From Duncaniella muris (GTDB taxonomy: Bacteria; Bacteroidota; Bacteroidia; Bacteroidales; Muribaculaceae), in NCBI RefSeq assembly GCF_003024805.1, contig NZ_PUEC01000006.1:45280-109279 (forward strand): 64,000 nt of DNA, given 5' to 3'. The translations under genes and the position numbers were made by a program. Shown here piece by piece: positions 56,470 to 63,903 of this stretch; positions within the stretch are counted from its first letter, which is position 1, and each line of letters starts with the position of its first letter. Below the pieces are notes generated by a model, which was given only the letters and a program-made list of their open reading frames with translations, was not told the origin of the DNA and did no database searches.

Positions 56470-57597
56470 ATGGAACTTGAATCCTTACAGATATATTGGT
56501 GGCTGCTCATTTCTGTGCTCGGCGCACTGCTGGTGTTCCTGCTTTTCGTGCAGGGAGGACAGACGTTTCTGCTTTCCGTCAGCGACTCTTCCGAGGCCTC
56601 GCGCCGTATGATCAGTTCTTTCGGCCACAAATGGGAACTCACGTTCACCACTCTGGTGGTTTTCGGAGGTGCCTTCTTCGCATCGTTCCCGCTTTTCTAC
56701 TCCACAAGTTTCGGAGGCGCCTACTGGCTGTGGATGCTCATACTGATCAGCTTCGTGCTCCAGGCTGTCAGCTATGAATTCCGCACAAAGCCGGGCAACA
56801 TCTTCGGCACCCGCACCTACGACACCTTTCTCTTCATCAACGGCTGCGTGGGCTGCATTCTGCTCGGCGTGGCTGTCTCGATGTTCTTCTTCGGGGCTGA
56901 GTTTTCAGTCAGCAAAGGCAACATTCTCGACGGTTCTTCTCCGGTGATCTCAGTCTGGGCTCCCTCCCACGGTTTCGAGGCCATATTCAACTGGAAGAAC
57001 CTGCTGCTCGGCTTCACCGTTCTCTTCCTTGCCCGCACGCAGGGAGCACTCTATCTGCTCAACAACAATTCCAACCCTGACAGCTTTTTCAAGGCCAACC
57101 GCCGCCGAGTCATGGTCAACGGTGCCATATTCGTGGTGCTCTTCCTCATCTTCGCCGGGGTTCTCCTCACGTCAACCGGACTGGAGACCACTTTCAACGG
57201 CGGGATCGACGGCCTGCGGAGCACTTTCGCTCCGCGCGAGTTCAAATACTTCCACAATCTGGTGGAAATGCCCTGGACTCTGGCCATCTTCCTGATCGGA
57301 GTAGTGATGGTGCTCTACGCAATCATTCGCTCCACTCTTGCCGACCACTGGACCGACGGCATCTGGTGGTGCGGAACAGGCACCATACTGGTGGTGCTCT
57401 GCCTCTTCTGGATAGCAGGCTACAACAACACCCCCTACTACCCCTCGCTCACCGACCCATCGTCATCGCTTACCATCTTCAACAGCTCATCGAGCCACTT
57501 TACTCTCACCTGCATGAGCTGGGTTTCCATAATCGTTCCTGCAGTGGCTGCCTACATAGCCTATGCCTGGTATGCTATGGACCGCAAGCACGAATAA
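56470..57597 (+). CDS. cydB: Cytochrome bd oxidase, subunit II
   Basis: A 375-residue protein with eight or nine membrane segments and the N-terminal pattern LQIYWWLLISVLGALLVFLL followed by FVQGGQTFL, typical of CydB in Bacteroidetes. It forms the second half of the bd oxidase heterodimer. It lies 32 bases after cydA and ends before a strong terminator; this is the last clear host gene before the accessory region. Confidence 0.94.
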   Translation: MELESLQIYWWLLISVLGALLVFLLFVQGGQTFLLSVSDSSEASRRMISSFGHKWELTFTTLVVFGGAFFASFPLFYSTSFGGAYWLWMLILISFVLQAVSYEFRTKPGNIFGTRTYDTFLFINGCVGCILLGVAVSMFFFGAEFSVSKGNILDGSSPVISVWAPSHGFEAIFNWKNLLLGFTVLFLARTQGALYLLNNNSNPDSFFKANRRRVMVNGAIFVVLFLIFAGVLLTSTGLETTFNGGIDGLRSTFAPREFKYFHNLVEMPWTLAIFLIGVVMVLYAIIRSTLADHWTDGIWWCGTGTILVVLCLFWIAGYNNTPYYPSLTDPSSSLTIFNSSSSHFTLTCMSWVSIIVPAVAAYIAYAWYAMDRKHE

Positions 57598-57637
57598 GAC
57601 GCCTATCATCTTGTAAATCCCACCGATCCAACACAAT

Positions 57638-57680
57638 CAAAAGTTCCGGAAGTCTTGTCACCGACTTCCGGAACTTTTGT
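57638..57680. terminator. Terminator after cydB
   Basis: A perfect 17-bp stem (CAAAAGTTCCGGAAGTC with GACTTCCGGAACTTTTG) with an eight-base loop and T-tracts on both sides. Confidence 0.88.
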
Positions 57681-58127
57681 CATACAGTTTACCTCTGCAA
57701 CTGACTTTTACCGAGCGGACAAAAGACGCTGACAGGCTCTTCCAAGAGGTCGTTTAAAAACGGCCTTAAAGCACTGCAACCTGAATTTCAGGCAATTTCT
57801 TAAATAAAAGAGCATGACTGCGCTATAAAAGCCAGAGCGGAATATCACATAAAAGATTTTTGAAATCGCAGGCGCGGCTTCCGCCGGATCATAATTCCGA
57901 TAAGCCCGTTTAAGCGTTTCCAATGCTTCGCGGCGGTCATGAGCCGATAATTTCGAATAATTTTCAACATATTTATAATCGGCAAAACGAAAAGTGCAAT
58001 TTTGAAAAACGAAAAGTACATTTTTTGGTGTTTTCCGGCCATTTCGGGCGCGTCTGTTTGACCGCCGTTCAATCATCGCTCAAACGCTGTTTAATCGGTT
58101 GAAAAATAGTTATTTTTACAGCAAAAT
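57681..58127. other. Junction region between cydB and the phage remnant, no confirmed gene
   Basis: This gap holds AAGAGGTCGTTTAAAAACGGCC near 57744, a variant of the dispersed repeat, and the paired 22-base repeats at 57984-58025. Open frames exist on the minus strand (57708-58076 and 57845-58072) but show no family and run across the repeats. The boundary between host and phage DNA probably lies here. Confidence 0.45.
57984..58025. repeat. Two tandem 22-base repeats, possible transposase-binding end sites
   Basis: AAAACGAAAAGTGCAATTTT (57984-58003) and AAAACGAAAAGTACATTTTT (58006-58025) differ at about three positions and repeat every 22 bases. MuA-binding sites at the ends of Mu-like phages are 22 bp and lie side by side at the right end. 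The position at the outer edge of the phage genes fits, but no matching other end is in the window. Confidence 0.4.
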
Positions 58128-58163
58128 AATCCCTCAAACTTTTTGCAGTTTGAGGGATTTTTC
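58128..58163. terminator. Hairpin terminator downstream of the Mom-like gene
   Basis: AATCCCTCAAACT pairs perfectly with AGTTTGAGGGATT around a six-base loop. T-tracts or A-tracts flank both sides, so it can stop transcripts from either direction. Confidence 0.7.
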
Positions 58164-58172
58164 TTAACTTTG
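58142..58172 (+). promoter_or_regulatory. Plus-strand promoter facing the Mom-like gene in antisense
   Basis: TTTG (58142-58145) and TAACTTTG (58165-58172) are 19 bases apart, a consensus promoter. Transcription would start near 58179 and run antisense into the 3' end of the Mom-like gene. Confidence 0.45.
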
Positions 58173-58192
58173 TATTGTTATCTTGGCCGCGT

Positions 58193-58963
58193 TCACACCG
58201 AATCTGCGGCCATTTTCGTAAGTATTCCGACGCATCTTTCTATCATTTTCGAGCGGTCGCGCTTCCATTCGGTCGCTTCCATCCCTTTGTCGTATGCTGG
58301 ATAAGGTTGCTGCGGCTTTACGCACCGAAAACGCTTGTCGAGCGCGTAAATGTATCGGTAGGTCTTGACGTGGAACACTTCAAAATCGCCTATCAGCATC
58401 CCGACATTGGCGCGTAGAAAGCCCGACGGCGATGTTGAGTTGGTGAATATCTGCTCGTGTACCATCTCGCCGCTGCGTCTATTGCGCAGAAACTTTGTGA
58501 GGTGAAAGCCGTAATACTGAAAGTTGGCGGCTTTGTAGATAGTTCCGCAGCCGAGGCGACCGTCGGCGAAACTCTGCACGGCCACGAGGTCGGGGTCAAG
58601 GCGGCGCAGCAGCTTGATCGAGGCTGCTATCAGAATACTTTCGGCATTGTGACCGAGTTCATCATCTATCCACATACGGTTGAGTTCGCACATCCACGCT
58701 TTCGGGTTGGGGTGCGTGAATATCCGGGCTTTGGGGTTCTTCATGTAGCCGTAGACGGCCACTCCGAGGCAACGGTCGGGTTCGTCGGCGCGGAAGATTC
58801 CGAAGTTGTAGACACCGAAACCTCCGTCATTCCATTTGTGGGAGTAGTGGTTCTTGACAATCATTTCCTTTGCGGTGGCCTTATCAACAGGCTTTATCAG
58901 AAGCCGTCCGAGCGAGGAGGTCTCCTTGTAAATCTCCGTGGGGAGACTGTTGCTGTCAGTCAT
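58193..58963 (-). CDS. Mom-like phage DNA-modification protein (GNAT-fold)
   Basis: A 256-residue protein resembling the Mom family of phage Mu, which converts adenine to N6-carbamoylmethyladenine and so protects phage DNA from restriction. Supporting segments are VKNHYSHKWNDGG (37-48), CELNRMWIDDE (92-102), NAESILIAASI (106-116) and SFADGRLGCGTIYKAANFQY (131-150), the last typical of Mom and related acyltransferase-fold proteins. A basic C-terminal tail could bind DNA. No com-like translational activator gene is visible. A generic phage acetyltransferase is the main alternative. It lies at the downstream end of the phage operon, as mom does in Mu. Confidence 0.62.
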   Translation of the reverse strand: MTDSNSLPTEIYKETSSLGRLLIKPVDKATAKEMIVKNHYSHKWNDGGFGVYNFGIFRADEPDRCLGVAVYGYMKNPKARIFTHPNPKAWMCELNRMWIDDELGHNAESILIAASIKLLRRLDPDLVAVQSFADGRLGCGTIYKAANFQYYGFHLTKFLRNRRSGEMVHEQIFTNSTSPSGFLRANVGMLIGDFEVFHVKTYRYIYALDKRFRCVKPQQPYPAYDKGMEATEWKRDRSKMIERCVGILTKMAADSV

Positions 58964-59000
58964 TCAGCATAAAATGGGGTTTGATAGTTAGTGAAACGGT

Positions 59001-59031
59001 TGGTTATCTCGCCCCTTTTGCGTAATTTTGC
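59001..59031 (+). promoter_or_regulatory. Promoter of the structured RNA
   Basis: TTGG (59001-59004) and TAATTTTG (59024-59031), 19 bases apart. The predicted start is close to 59036, exactly where the folded RNA begins. Confidence 0.6.
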
Positions 59032-59035
59032 AGTG

Positions 59036-59166
59036 CCAATCACATACTAAAAGCAGCGACACACGGCGGTCAAAAGGCTATAACAGCCCTCGACTGCGCG
59101 GTGTGCCGCTGCTTTGTGATTGTATGTGATTGGCGTCCTACAATCAAGTCGGGGGCTGTTTTTTAT
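59036..59166 (+). ncRNA. Candidate structured small RNA of about 130 nt with a loop-tail pseudoknot
   Basis: GCCAATCACATAC (59036-59048) pairs perfectly with GTATGTGATTGGC (59123-59135). Inside it, 59051-59065 pairs with 59102-59116 (14 of 15). The loop contains AACAGCCCTCGACT (59083-59096), which can pair over its full length, with one G-U, with AGTCGGGGGCTGTT (59148-59161), followed by TTTTT. The RNA could therefore end in its own terminator or fold as a pseudoknot. A consensus promoter lies directly upstream and no coding frame explains the pairing. The family is unknown to me. Confidence 0.6.
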
Positions 59167-59218
59167 TGCCCACCGACGTATGTTTTCGTTTATTCTGTTT
59201 TTTTCATCGGCTATTTCA

Positions 59219-59248
59219 TTGGGGTTAAGATTTTAACATATATCTTTG
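59219..59248 (+). promoter_or_regulatory. Second plus-strand promoter in the gap
   Basis: TTG (59219-59221) and TATCTTTG (59241-59248) at a 19-base spacing. The start would be near 59255. Confidence 0.5.
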
Positions 59249-59300
59249 CGCCATGCATTACACCCTCGACAGTTTTGCGATTTCGATTTCAAGATAGTGT

Positions 59301-59495
59301 ATGGTGTGTGCGGCATGTGCGATTCCCTCTCACACTAAGTTATCGCGGCAATGGCCGCGTCCGACAGCAGGGATTGAGCGTCTTATAGACCCCGTTGAGA
59401 TGATTTTGAACGAAGCACCGACTGGATTAGTCAGCGACAACCTACAAGATTTCACAACAGAGCATATATTGAGTTACGACCGCCGGGGTTTTTAG
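59301..59495 (+). CDS. Possible 64-residue small protein
   Basis: An ATG-started frame between the promoter at 59219-59248 and a terminator that begins at its stop codon. The protein has a Cys-containing N-terminus (MVCAACAIPSHTKLS), a basic middle and an acidic C-terminal half (DPVEMILNEAPTGLVSDNLQ). I recognise no family. A strong hairpin (CGCGGC-aatg-GCCGCG, 59344-59359) lies inside the frame, so the transcript could instead be non-coding. The call rests mainly on promoter and terminator placement. Confidence 0.35.
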   Translation: MVCAACAIPSHTKLSRQWPRPTAGIERLIDPVEMILNEAPTGLVSDNLQDFTTEHILSYDRRGF

Positions 59496-59527
59496 AGGAG
59501 CAGTTTTTCAACCGCCCCTCTTTTTTT
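59494..59527 (+). terminator. Plus-strand terminator ahead of the tail genes
   Basis: AGAGGaGCaGTT pairs with AACcGCcCCTCT with two mismatches, followed by seven T. On the opposite strand the two mismatches become G-U pairs, so it may also end the phage operon transcript. Confidence 0.6.
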
Positions 59528-59531
59528 GTCC

Positions 59532-60812
59532 CTAATCGGCAGAGAACCCACGGCGCACCACGGTCTTGTTGGTCTTCTTGTCGAGATGAAACCAAAGGCG
59601 GTATTTCATACGCGCCATCTCGCCGCCCGCGCTCTTGAACGTCTTCCCGGCTGCGGCAAACTGCAACGCGATCCGCGCATAGCAGCAAGCCTGTGTCTTG
59701 GGCTTTGTGCCTTTCCTGGAAGCTTTGACGCGAGTTCCGACCACTTTGTAGAGGCCGTTCCCGGCGGCGATTTCTGACAGACTCCCGCTTGCCACAATCA
59801 TATCCGAGCAGACAGATCCGAGTTCCTTTCCGATAAGGGCATTGTCCTCCTTGTCGGTTACGCCTATGCACTTAGGCACATACCAGTTGTTGGGTGAGGA
59901 GGTGGAGAGTATCACGCCCTTGTAATGCACGTATTGGTTCTTCGGTTGCCGGAGCATACTCTTGCCTTTCCACGCGGCGTTTGTGCCTGTCGTGCCGCCG
60001 GAACGACGCTTTCGGCTGCGCTTCTTCTTGCGGAGCAGCACAAGCTGAACCCCCTCCGGGATAAAGCCGTGGCGCACATAGACGGTCGAGCCTTTTACCA
60101 CCTTAACGTCGATATGCAGGTTTTCCGTTACCGGGTAGAAACCTCCCCACGTCTTTGCCGCGCTGTTCCAATAGCGGACGTAGCGGCGCAGGTCGGGCAG
60201 GATCTGTTCCTGTGTGATGTTGTTCGCGCTGTGGCGGTAGACGTTAATCGTGTATTCCTCCGCGCCGTTCAGAGCGAAACACCCCTTGCGGCAGTTAAGA
60301 CGCACGTTGTCCTTTTGCGCGTCCAACTGAACGCGGGTGAGGCTGTCGGTAGACAATACGGTGAGTTTCTTGGCGAGGTCGCTGTTGACGGCGGTGTAGT
60401 CGAGCAGTTTCTTTGCCAACTGGTCGTTGGTTTCTATCATCGAGAACCCGGAGGCCGGATATAATCCCGGCACGTTCTTTGTATATGTCGGCACATATTC
60501 GGCGTAACGGTAAATCCGCGCCTCGCGGTAGGTCGTGCCGTCGGCCACGATGTTCTCGGTTGTCTCCCGGATCTGAATGCCGTTGCCCGGCTTGGCTGCG
60601 GCCTTGAAGCGCAGCACCTCGCCGTCTATCACCACAACGCCGTCGGCGGTGGCCGTAGGTGCGAGCAGGATGTAACGTTTACCGCCTATCCTTGCGAATG
60701 CCTGTAAAAAGGTAATCTGGTCTTGTATGAACGACAGCCCCTGCGTCGATAATGGATACAGGCCATTGCCACCACTTGCGACCGCCGTTGATAAATATTC
60801 CGCTCTGTTCAT
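59532..60812 (-). CDS. Phage structural (tail/fibre region) protein
   Basis: From the ATG at 60812 this is 426 residues with no signal peptide. The N-terminal part (ASGGNGLYPLSTQGLSFIQDQ) and the beta-rich middle (YREARIYRYAEYV, GGFYPVTENLHIDV) resemble tail-associated proteins of Bacteroidales phages. A very basic stretch (RKKKRSRKRRSGG, about 280-292) is unusual for such a protein. It is the last gene of the tail operon. Its 5' end overlaps the preceding gene by 134 bases. Function within the tail is not resolved. Confidence 0.55.
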   Translation of the reverse strand: MNRAEYLSTAVASGGNGLYPLSTQGLSFIQDQITFLQAFARIGGKRYILLAPTATADGVVVIDGEVLRFKAAAKPGNGIQIRETTENIVADGTTYREARIYRYAEYVPTYTKNVPGLYPASGFSMIETNDQLAKKLLDYTAVNSDLAKKLTVLSTDSLTRVQLDAQKDNVRLNCRKGCFALNGAEEYTINVYRHSANNITQEQILPDLRRYVRYWNSAAKTWGGFYPVTENLHIDVKVVKGSTVYVRHGFIPEGVQLVLLRKKKRSRKRRSGGTTGTNAAWKGKSMLRQPKNQYVHYKGVILSTSSPNNWYVPKCIGVTDKEDNALIGKELGSVCSDMIVASGSLSEIAAGNGLYKVVGTRVKASRKGTKPKTQACCYARIALQFAAAGKTFKSAGGEMARMKYRLWFHLDKKTNKTVVRRGFSAD

Positions 60813-61356
60813 TGCTTGAGTTTGTTGGGGTGTAAATCGGAGTTTTTGAAAGGATTCTGTATTGCTCCACAATGGCCTTCACCTTGTCGAGCTGCGTTGT
60901 GTAGATGTTGTTGGGGACGCGCACGATGAACGAGTTCTGCGGCGCGTTGAGCCGCGCTTCGTCGGCGAGCAGCGGTGTCGGATGTTCCGGCGGCTCACCC
61001 TCTACGGGCTTGCGGTTCTTCTTCTCGTCCACGGCGAGCAACTGGTTCGGCATCGTCGGGTCTTTTGCATAGACCCACTCCCCCTCGTATGCCCCCGCGT
61101 CCTCGATCTCAAACCCTTTTTTCAGATTGAAAGCGTCGTTGAGAGCGGCGCGGAGATAGCACACCTGCCCGTTGTGGCTCAACCTGTATATGTGGTCGCC
61201 ACGCGCCCGCAGGAAGCGCGGGTACAGCCCTGTGTCGTCGCCGAGGTAGAGCGGCGAGCATAAGGCGCGGCAGAAAGCGAACACCCGGCGCAGACGCAGG
61301 AACGTCGGCAGCATGGTCGCTATCCACTTGTCGAAATCTATGTCAAAAATCATCAT
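60679..61356 (-). CDS. Phage tail-module protein of unknown function
   Basis: A 225-residue protein without recognizable family. It starts ATGATG overlapping the TGA of the preceding gene by 4 bases, which suggests coupled translation. The first half contains YLGDDTGLYPRFLRARGDHIY; the second half is proline- and acid-rich (NRKPVEGEPPEHPTP). Its 3' 134 bases overlap the next gene in another frame; both frames have plausible codons, so one end may be misread or truly shared. Confidence 0.5.
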   Translation of the reverse strand: MMIFDIDFDKWIATMLPTFLRLRRVFAFCRALCSPLYLGDDTGLYPRFLRARGDHIYRLSHNGQVCYLRAALNDAFNLKKGFEIEDAGAYEGEWVYAKDPTMPNQLLAVDEKKNRKPVEGEPPEHPTPLLADEARLNAPQNSFIVRVPNNIYTTQLDKVKAIVEQYRILSKTPIYTPTNSSNEQSGIFINGGRKWWQWPVSIIDAGAVVHTRPDYLFTGIRKDRR

Positions 61357-62273
61357 TCGGCCACTTGATAGGCACGGCCTCTGACCGTGAGGTTCTGCAA
61401 TGCGTAATAACCCGAATAGGGACGGCGGTAGCCGACGACACGCGAGTAAGCCTCCGAGCCTCCGGCTGCGGCCTCCACTTTCACGATGTCGGCCACGCGC
61501 ACTCCCTCAATGGACTGCAAAGCGGCCATAAGGTCGGAGTTTCGGTATTCGCCGTTGAAAGGCAGCTTGGATATGACACCGCTCACGGCCTCGGTTATCA
61601 CGTCCTTGCCGTCGCGCAGCAGTCTTATGGCCGTGTAGCCGTCCGCATCCGGGCGACCGTTGCCTGTGGGCTGCGCCGTGAGTATGGCCGGATCATAAAG
61701 CACCACGAGTTCCACGCGCATATTGTCGGCGGGTTCGTTCAGCACCTTTATGGCCACTCCCGCGTCCTTTATCTGCGAGAGGTAGCCTTTCAGTCCGGCG
61801 AGGTCATCGGGCTGCAGAGGCGTGGGCTGGCCGTTGTTGCCCCTCGCGGCAACCTTGATGAACACCTGCGTGTTGTCCTCGGTGGCGACCGCGTATTTCA
61901 CCACACGCGCCTTTTCGATGTCGGCCTCCGTCATTCCCGACGTGTCGTAGTAGTCAGCCACGACCACGCCGTCGGTCATTATGAGATCCTTGCCACGCAT
62001 ATAGGCGAGGGTCTTTGTAACGTACCAACGGAGCGTGTGCGGGCGCAGGGCATCTATCCTCGCGTCCACCTCCTCGCGGTGGCGGTCAAAAAGTTTTTCG
62101 AGCAGCCATATACAGGAGGCGACGACGTAGAACATCAGGCTCTCCAGCGACACCGGGGAGAAAGCCTTGTCAAAGGATTGGTTCTCTTTCAGTCCGTACC
62201 CTGTGCGGATAGCGTCCTGTGAGATAAAGGTCTCGCATATCTGAGCCTTTATCTCGGCGATTGACCGTGCCAT
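61353..62273 (-). CDS. Phage baseplate/tail structural protein (gpJ-like)
   Basis: A 306-residue protein with an N-terminal part seen in Bacteroidales phage tail modules (MARSIAEIKAQICETFISQD, FSPVSLESLMFYVVASCIWL), followed by a DALRPHTLRWYVTKTLAYMRG segment and a beta-rich C-terminal half. This pattern fits baseplate-J-like proteins that build the tail baseplate, but the match is by pattern only. It starts 5 bases after the truncated reverse transcriptase gene and overlaps the next gene by 4 bases. Confidence 0.55.
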   Translation of the reverse strand: MARSIAEIKAQICETFISQDAIRTGYGLKENQSFDKAFSPVSLESLMFYVVASCIWLLEKLFDRHREEVDARIDALRPHTLRWYVTKTLAYMRGKDLIMTDGVVVADYYDTSGMTEADIEKARVVKYAVATEDNTQVFIKVAARGNNGQPTPLQPDDLAGLKGYLSQIKDAGVAIKVLNEPADNMRVELVVLYDPAILTAQPTGNGRPDADGYTAIRLLRDGKDVITEAVSGVISKLPFNGEYRNSDLMAALQSIEGVRVADIVKVEAAAGGSEAYSRVVGYRRPYSGYYALQNLTVRGRAYQVAE

Positions 62274-62277
62274 CGCC

Positions 62278-63024
62278 TCACGCTTTGTTGAGCGCGGCTA
62301 TGGCCGAGCGGTAAGCGTCGAAATCAATCTCCGGGCGCGGTGTGTCGCCGTAACGCAGGTCGAGGTCATACTGAATGTCGGCCACAACTCGCTCCGGGTC
62401 GGGAATGCCTAAGTAGCGCATTTCAGAATAGGCCACAAGGCCGCTGTCAACCTCCTTGCCCTGCTGCGGTTCCTCGGCGGGAGGGGGTGTGCCGTTTTTG
62501 GCGGCGCGGCTCAACGCCTTGCGCTTGCGGAACGCGGCGCGTTTGTCAACTTCGGGGATTGTTGTCTTGACAGGCTCGTAGTCCCAACGAACAATGCAAC
62601 CCCTTTTGCGACCGGTGTTGAACTGCTCAACGGCAGGGAGCGTCTCCCCGCTGAAAACTCGTGCTGTCATTCGCTTTGCTTTTGGTATTCTGTTTCTTGA
62701 TGCTTGTTTACGCTTGCGGCGGAGCATACGCTTCACGCGCTCGCGGTGTTTGTATTTCTGTTTTAGTATTATCTTGGTGAAGTCCCATTCCACCACAATG
62801 TATTTCATCCACGCCTCGGAGATCCTACCGCAGAAAGCCCGGCGCATACCATATTCCTGTCCTTGCCGCATGAGGCCGAGATAGGAGTTGATGCAGCTCA
62901 CGAAATGCTCCGCGTTGGCTTTGCACCATGCCGCGCCGCGCTCCTCGGCCTGTCGGTTGAATCCGTGCAGACGGCACATCGCTTTTCCGAGGGTGCGGTT
63001 GGCGATGGAAAACCCAGGCTCGGA
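62278..63024 (-). pseudogene. Reverse transcriptase (possible DGR type), 5'-truncated by an IS21 element
   Basis: The remaining 248 residues carry the C-terminal pattern of diversity-generating-retroelement reverse transcriptases: NRTLGKAMCRLHGFNRQ, then CINSYLGLMRQGQEYGMRR, then a strongly basic helix region (YKHRERVKRMLRRKRKQASR). The catalytic palm with YxDD would lie upstream and is missing, replaced by the IS end; the open frame simply continues into the IS repeats (to 63105). About 130 further residues at the C-terminus have no clear match. No template or variable repeat was found nearby. The gene should be inactive. Confidence 0.5.
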
Positions 63025-63107
63025 TGACCCCTTAGACCAAGGTTGAATTGACCCCTGAAAATATTTTGAATTGACCCCTGAAAACGTTCTGGCCGACGGG
63101 GTCAATT
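63025..63107. repeat. IS21 terminal repeat block
   Basis: TTGAATTGACCCCTGAAAA occurs twice (63043-63061 and 63066-63084), with a partial copy TGACCCCT at 63025-63032 and an inverted core GGGGTCAATT at 63098-63107. Such arrays bind the IstA transposase. Confidence 0.7.
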
Positions 63108-63117
63108 TTATTTTGTC

Positions 63118-63903
63118 TTATCGGCTTTTTATAGCTTTAAGCTTACGGACGCTTTCGCCGGTAAGCGTGATTCGATGAGCAGTGTGGACAATGCGATCGA
63201 GTATTGCATCTGCCACTGTGGAGTCACCGATTGCTTCGTACCAGTCCAGTTCGGGGAGCTGTGATGTCACGATGATTGATTTGCGACCATGGCGGTCTTC
63301 GATGATTTCCGTAAGGTGTGCGCGTTCCTTGGCGTCGAGAGGCACCAGAAAGAGATCGTCGAGGATCAGGAGCTGCGTTTTTTCGAGTTTCTTGAGCTCC
63401 GTTTCGATTGTTCCTTTGTTTTTGGCGATTTTCAGGGTTCCCATCAGTTTGGATGCGTTCGCGTACAGCACGCGCATACCGGCCTTGCATGCCTCGTATC
63501 CCAGTGCTGTTGCCAGATAGCTTTTGCCCGTACCAGAACAGCCTGTGATGAACAGGTTTTCACCTTTACGGATAAAGTCCAGCGATGCGAGACGCTCCAT
63601 CTGATTACGATCCAGGCCACGCGGAAGGTTATAGTCAATCTGCGCCACCGACGCGTCGTCGTATCTGAAGTTTGCGTTTTTCACCAGGCGCTCAATATTG
63701 CGTGCGGCCCTGTAGTCCCATTCTCTGGATAACAGCCAGTTCAGAAAGCTGTCAGGTGTCATTGTCTCGGCGAATGTGGCCTGAAGACTTTCGGAGAACG
63801 CTGCCGACATGCCGTGTAAGCGCATACGGTGCATCAGATCCAGAGAGATGGAGTTGCGGTCTTTCTCCGCTGTTATTGGCGTGGTTTTATTGTTCGTTTC
63901 CAT
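63118..63903 (-). CDS. istB: IS21-family helper ATPase IstB
   Basis: A 261-residue DnaC/IstB-type AAA+ ATPase with Walker A FITGCSGTGKSYLA and Walker B LLILDDLFLVPL, preceded by an IstB N-terminal helical domain. It assists the IstA transposase in target selection. It appears intact. Its start codon lies inside the 3' end of istA. Confidence 0.93.
   Translation of the reverse strand: METNNKTTPITAEKDRNSISLDLMHRMRLHGMSAAFSESLQATFAETMTPDSFLNWLLSREWDYRAARNIERLVKNANFRYDDASVAQIDYNLPRGLDRNQMERLASLDFIRKGENLFITGCSGTGKSYLATALGYEACKAGMRVLYANASKLMGTLKIAKNKGTIETELKKLEKTQLLILDDLFLVPLDAKERAHLTEIIEDRHGRKSIIVTSQLPELDWYEAIGDSTVADAILDRIVHTAHRITLTGESVRKLKAIKSR

Larger units (their letters stand above)
58001..63024 (-). 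mobile_element. Prophage remnant, possibly Mu-like; outer boundary approximate
   Basis: The stretch holds a Mom-like modification gene, three tail-module genes in a tight minus-strand operon and a truncated reverse transcriptase. All are absent from normal housekeeping order, and the remnant ends abruptly in an IS21-family element. The Mom-like gene and the 22-base end repeats suggest a Mu-like origin. No integrase, capsid or terminase gene is visible, so the type is inferred and it cannot be an intact phage within this window. Confidence 0.65.

Noticed and set aside
57708..58076. Minus-strand frame of 122 residues beyond cydB
   Set aside because: It crosses the tandem 22-base repeats and a copy of the dispersed repeat, and has no recognizable family. 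The part near 57860-57960 looks somewhat coding, so a decayed gene remains possible.
61365..62222. 285-residue plus-strand frame
   Set aside because: It is antisense to the baseplate-like gene in GC-rich DNA and is histidine/valine-rich in the way shadow frames are.
58964..62277. Template/variable repeat pair of a diversity-generating retroelement
   Set aside because: I compared the gap and the 3' end of the tail gene at 59532 and saw no near-identical block differing at adenines. A decisive check would be a self-comparison including DNA beyond the IS.
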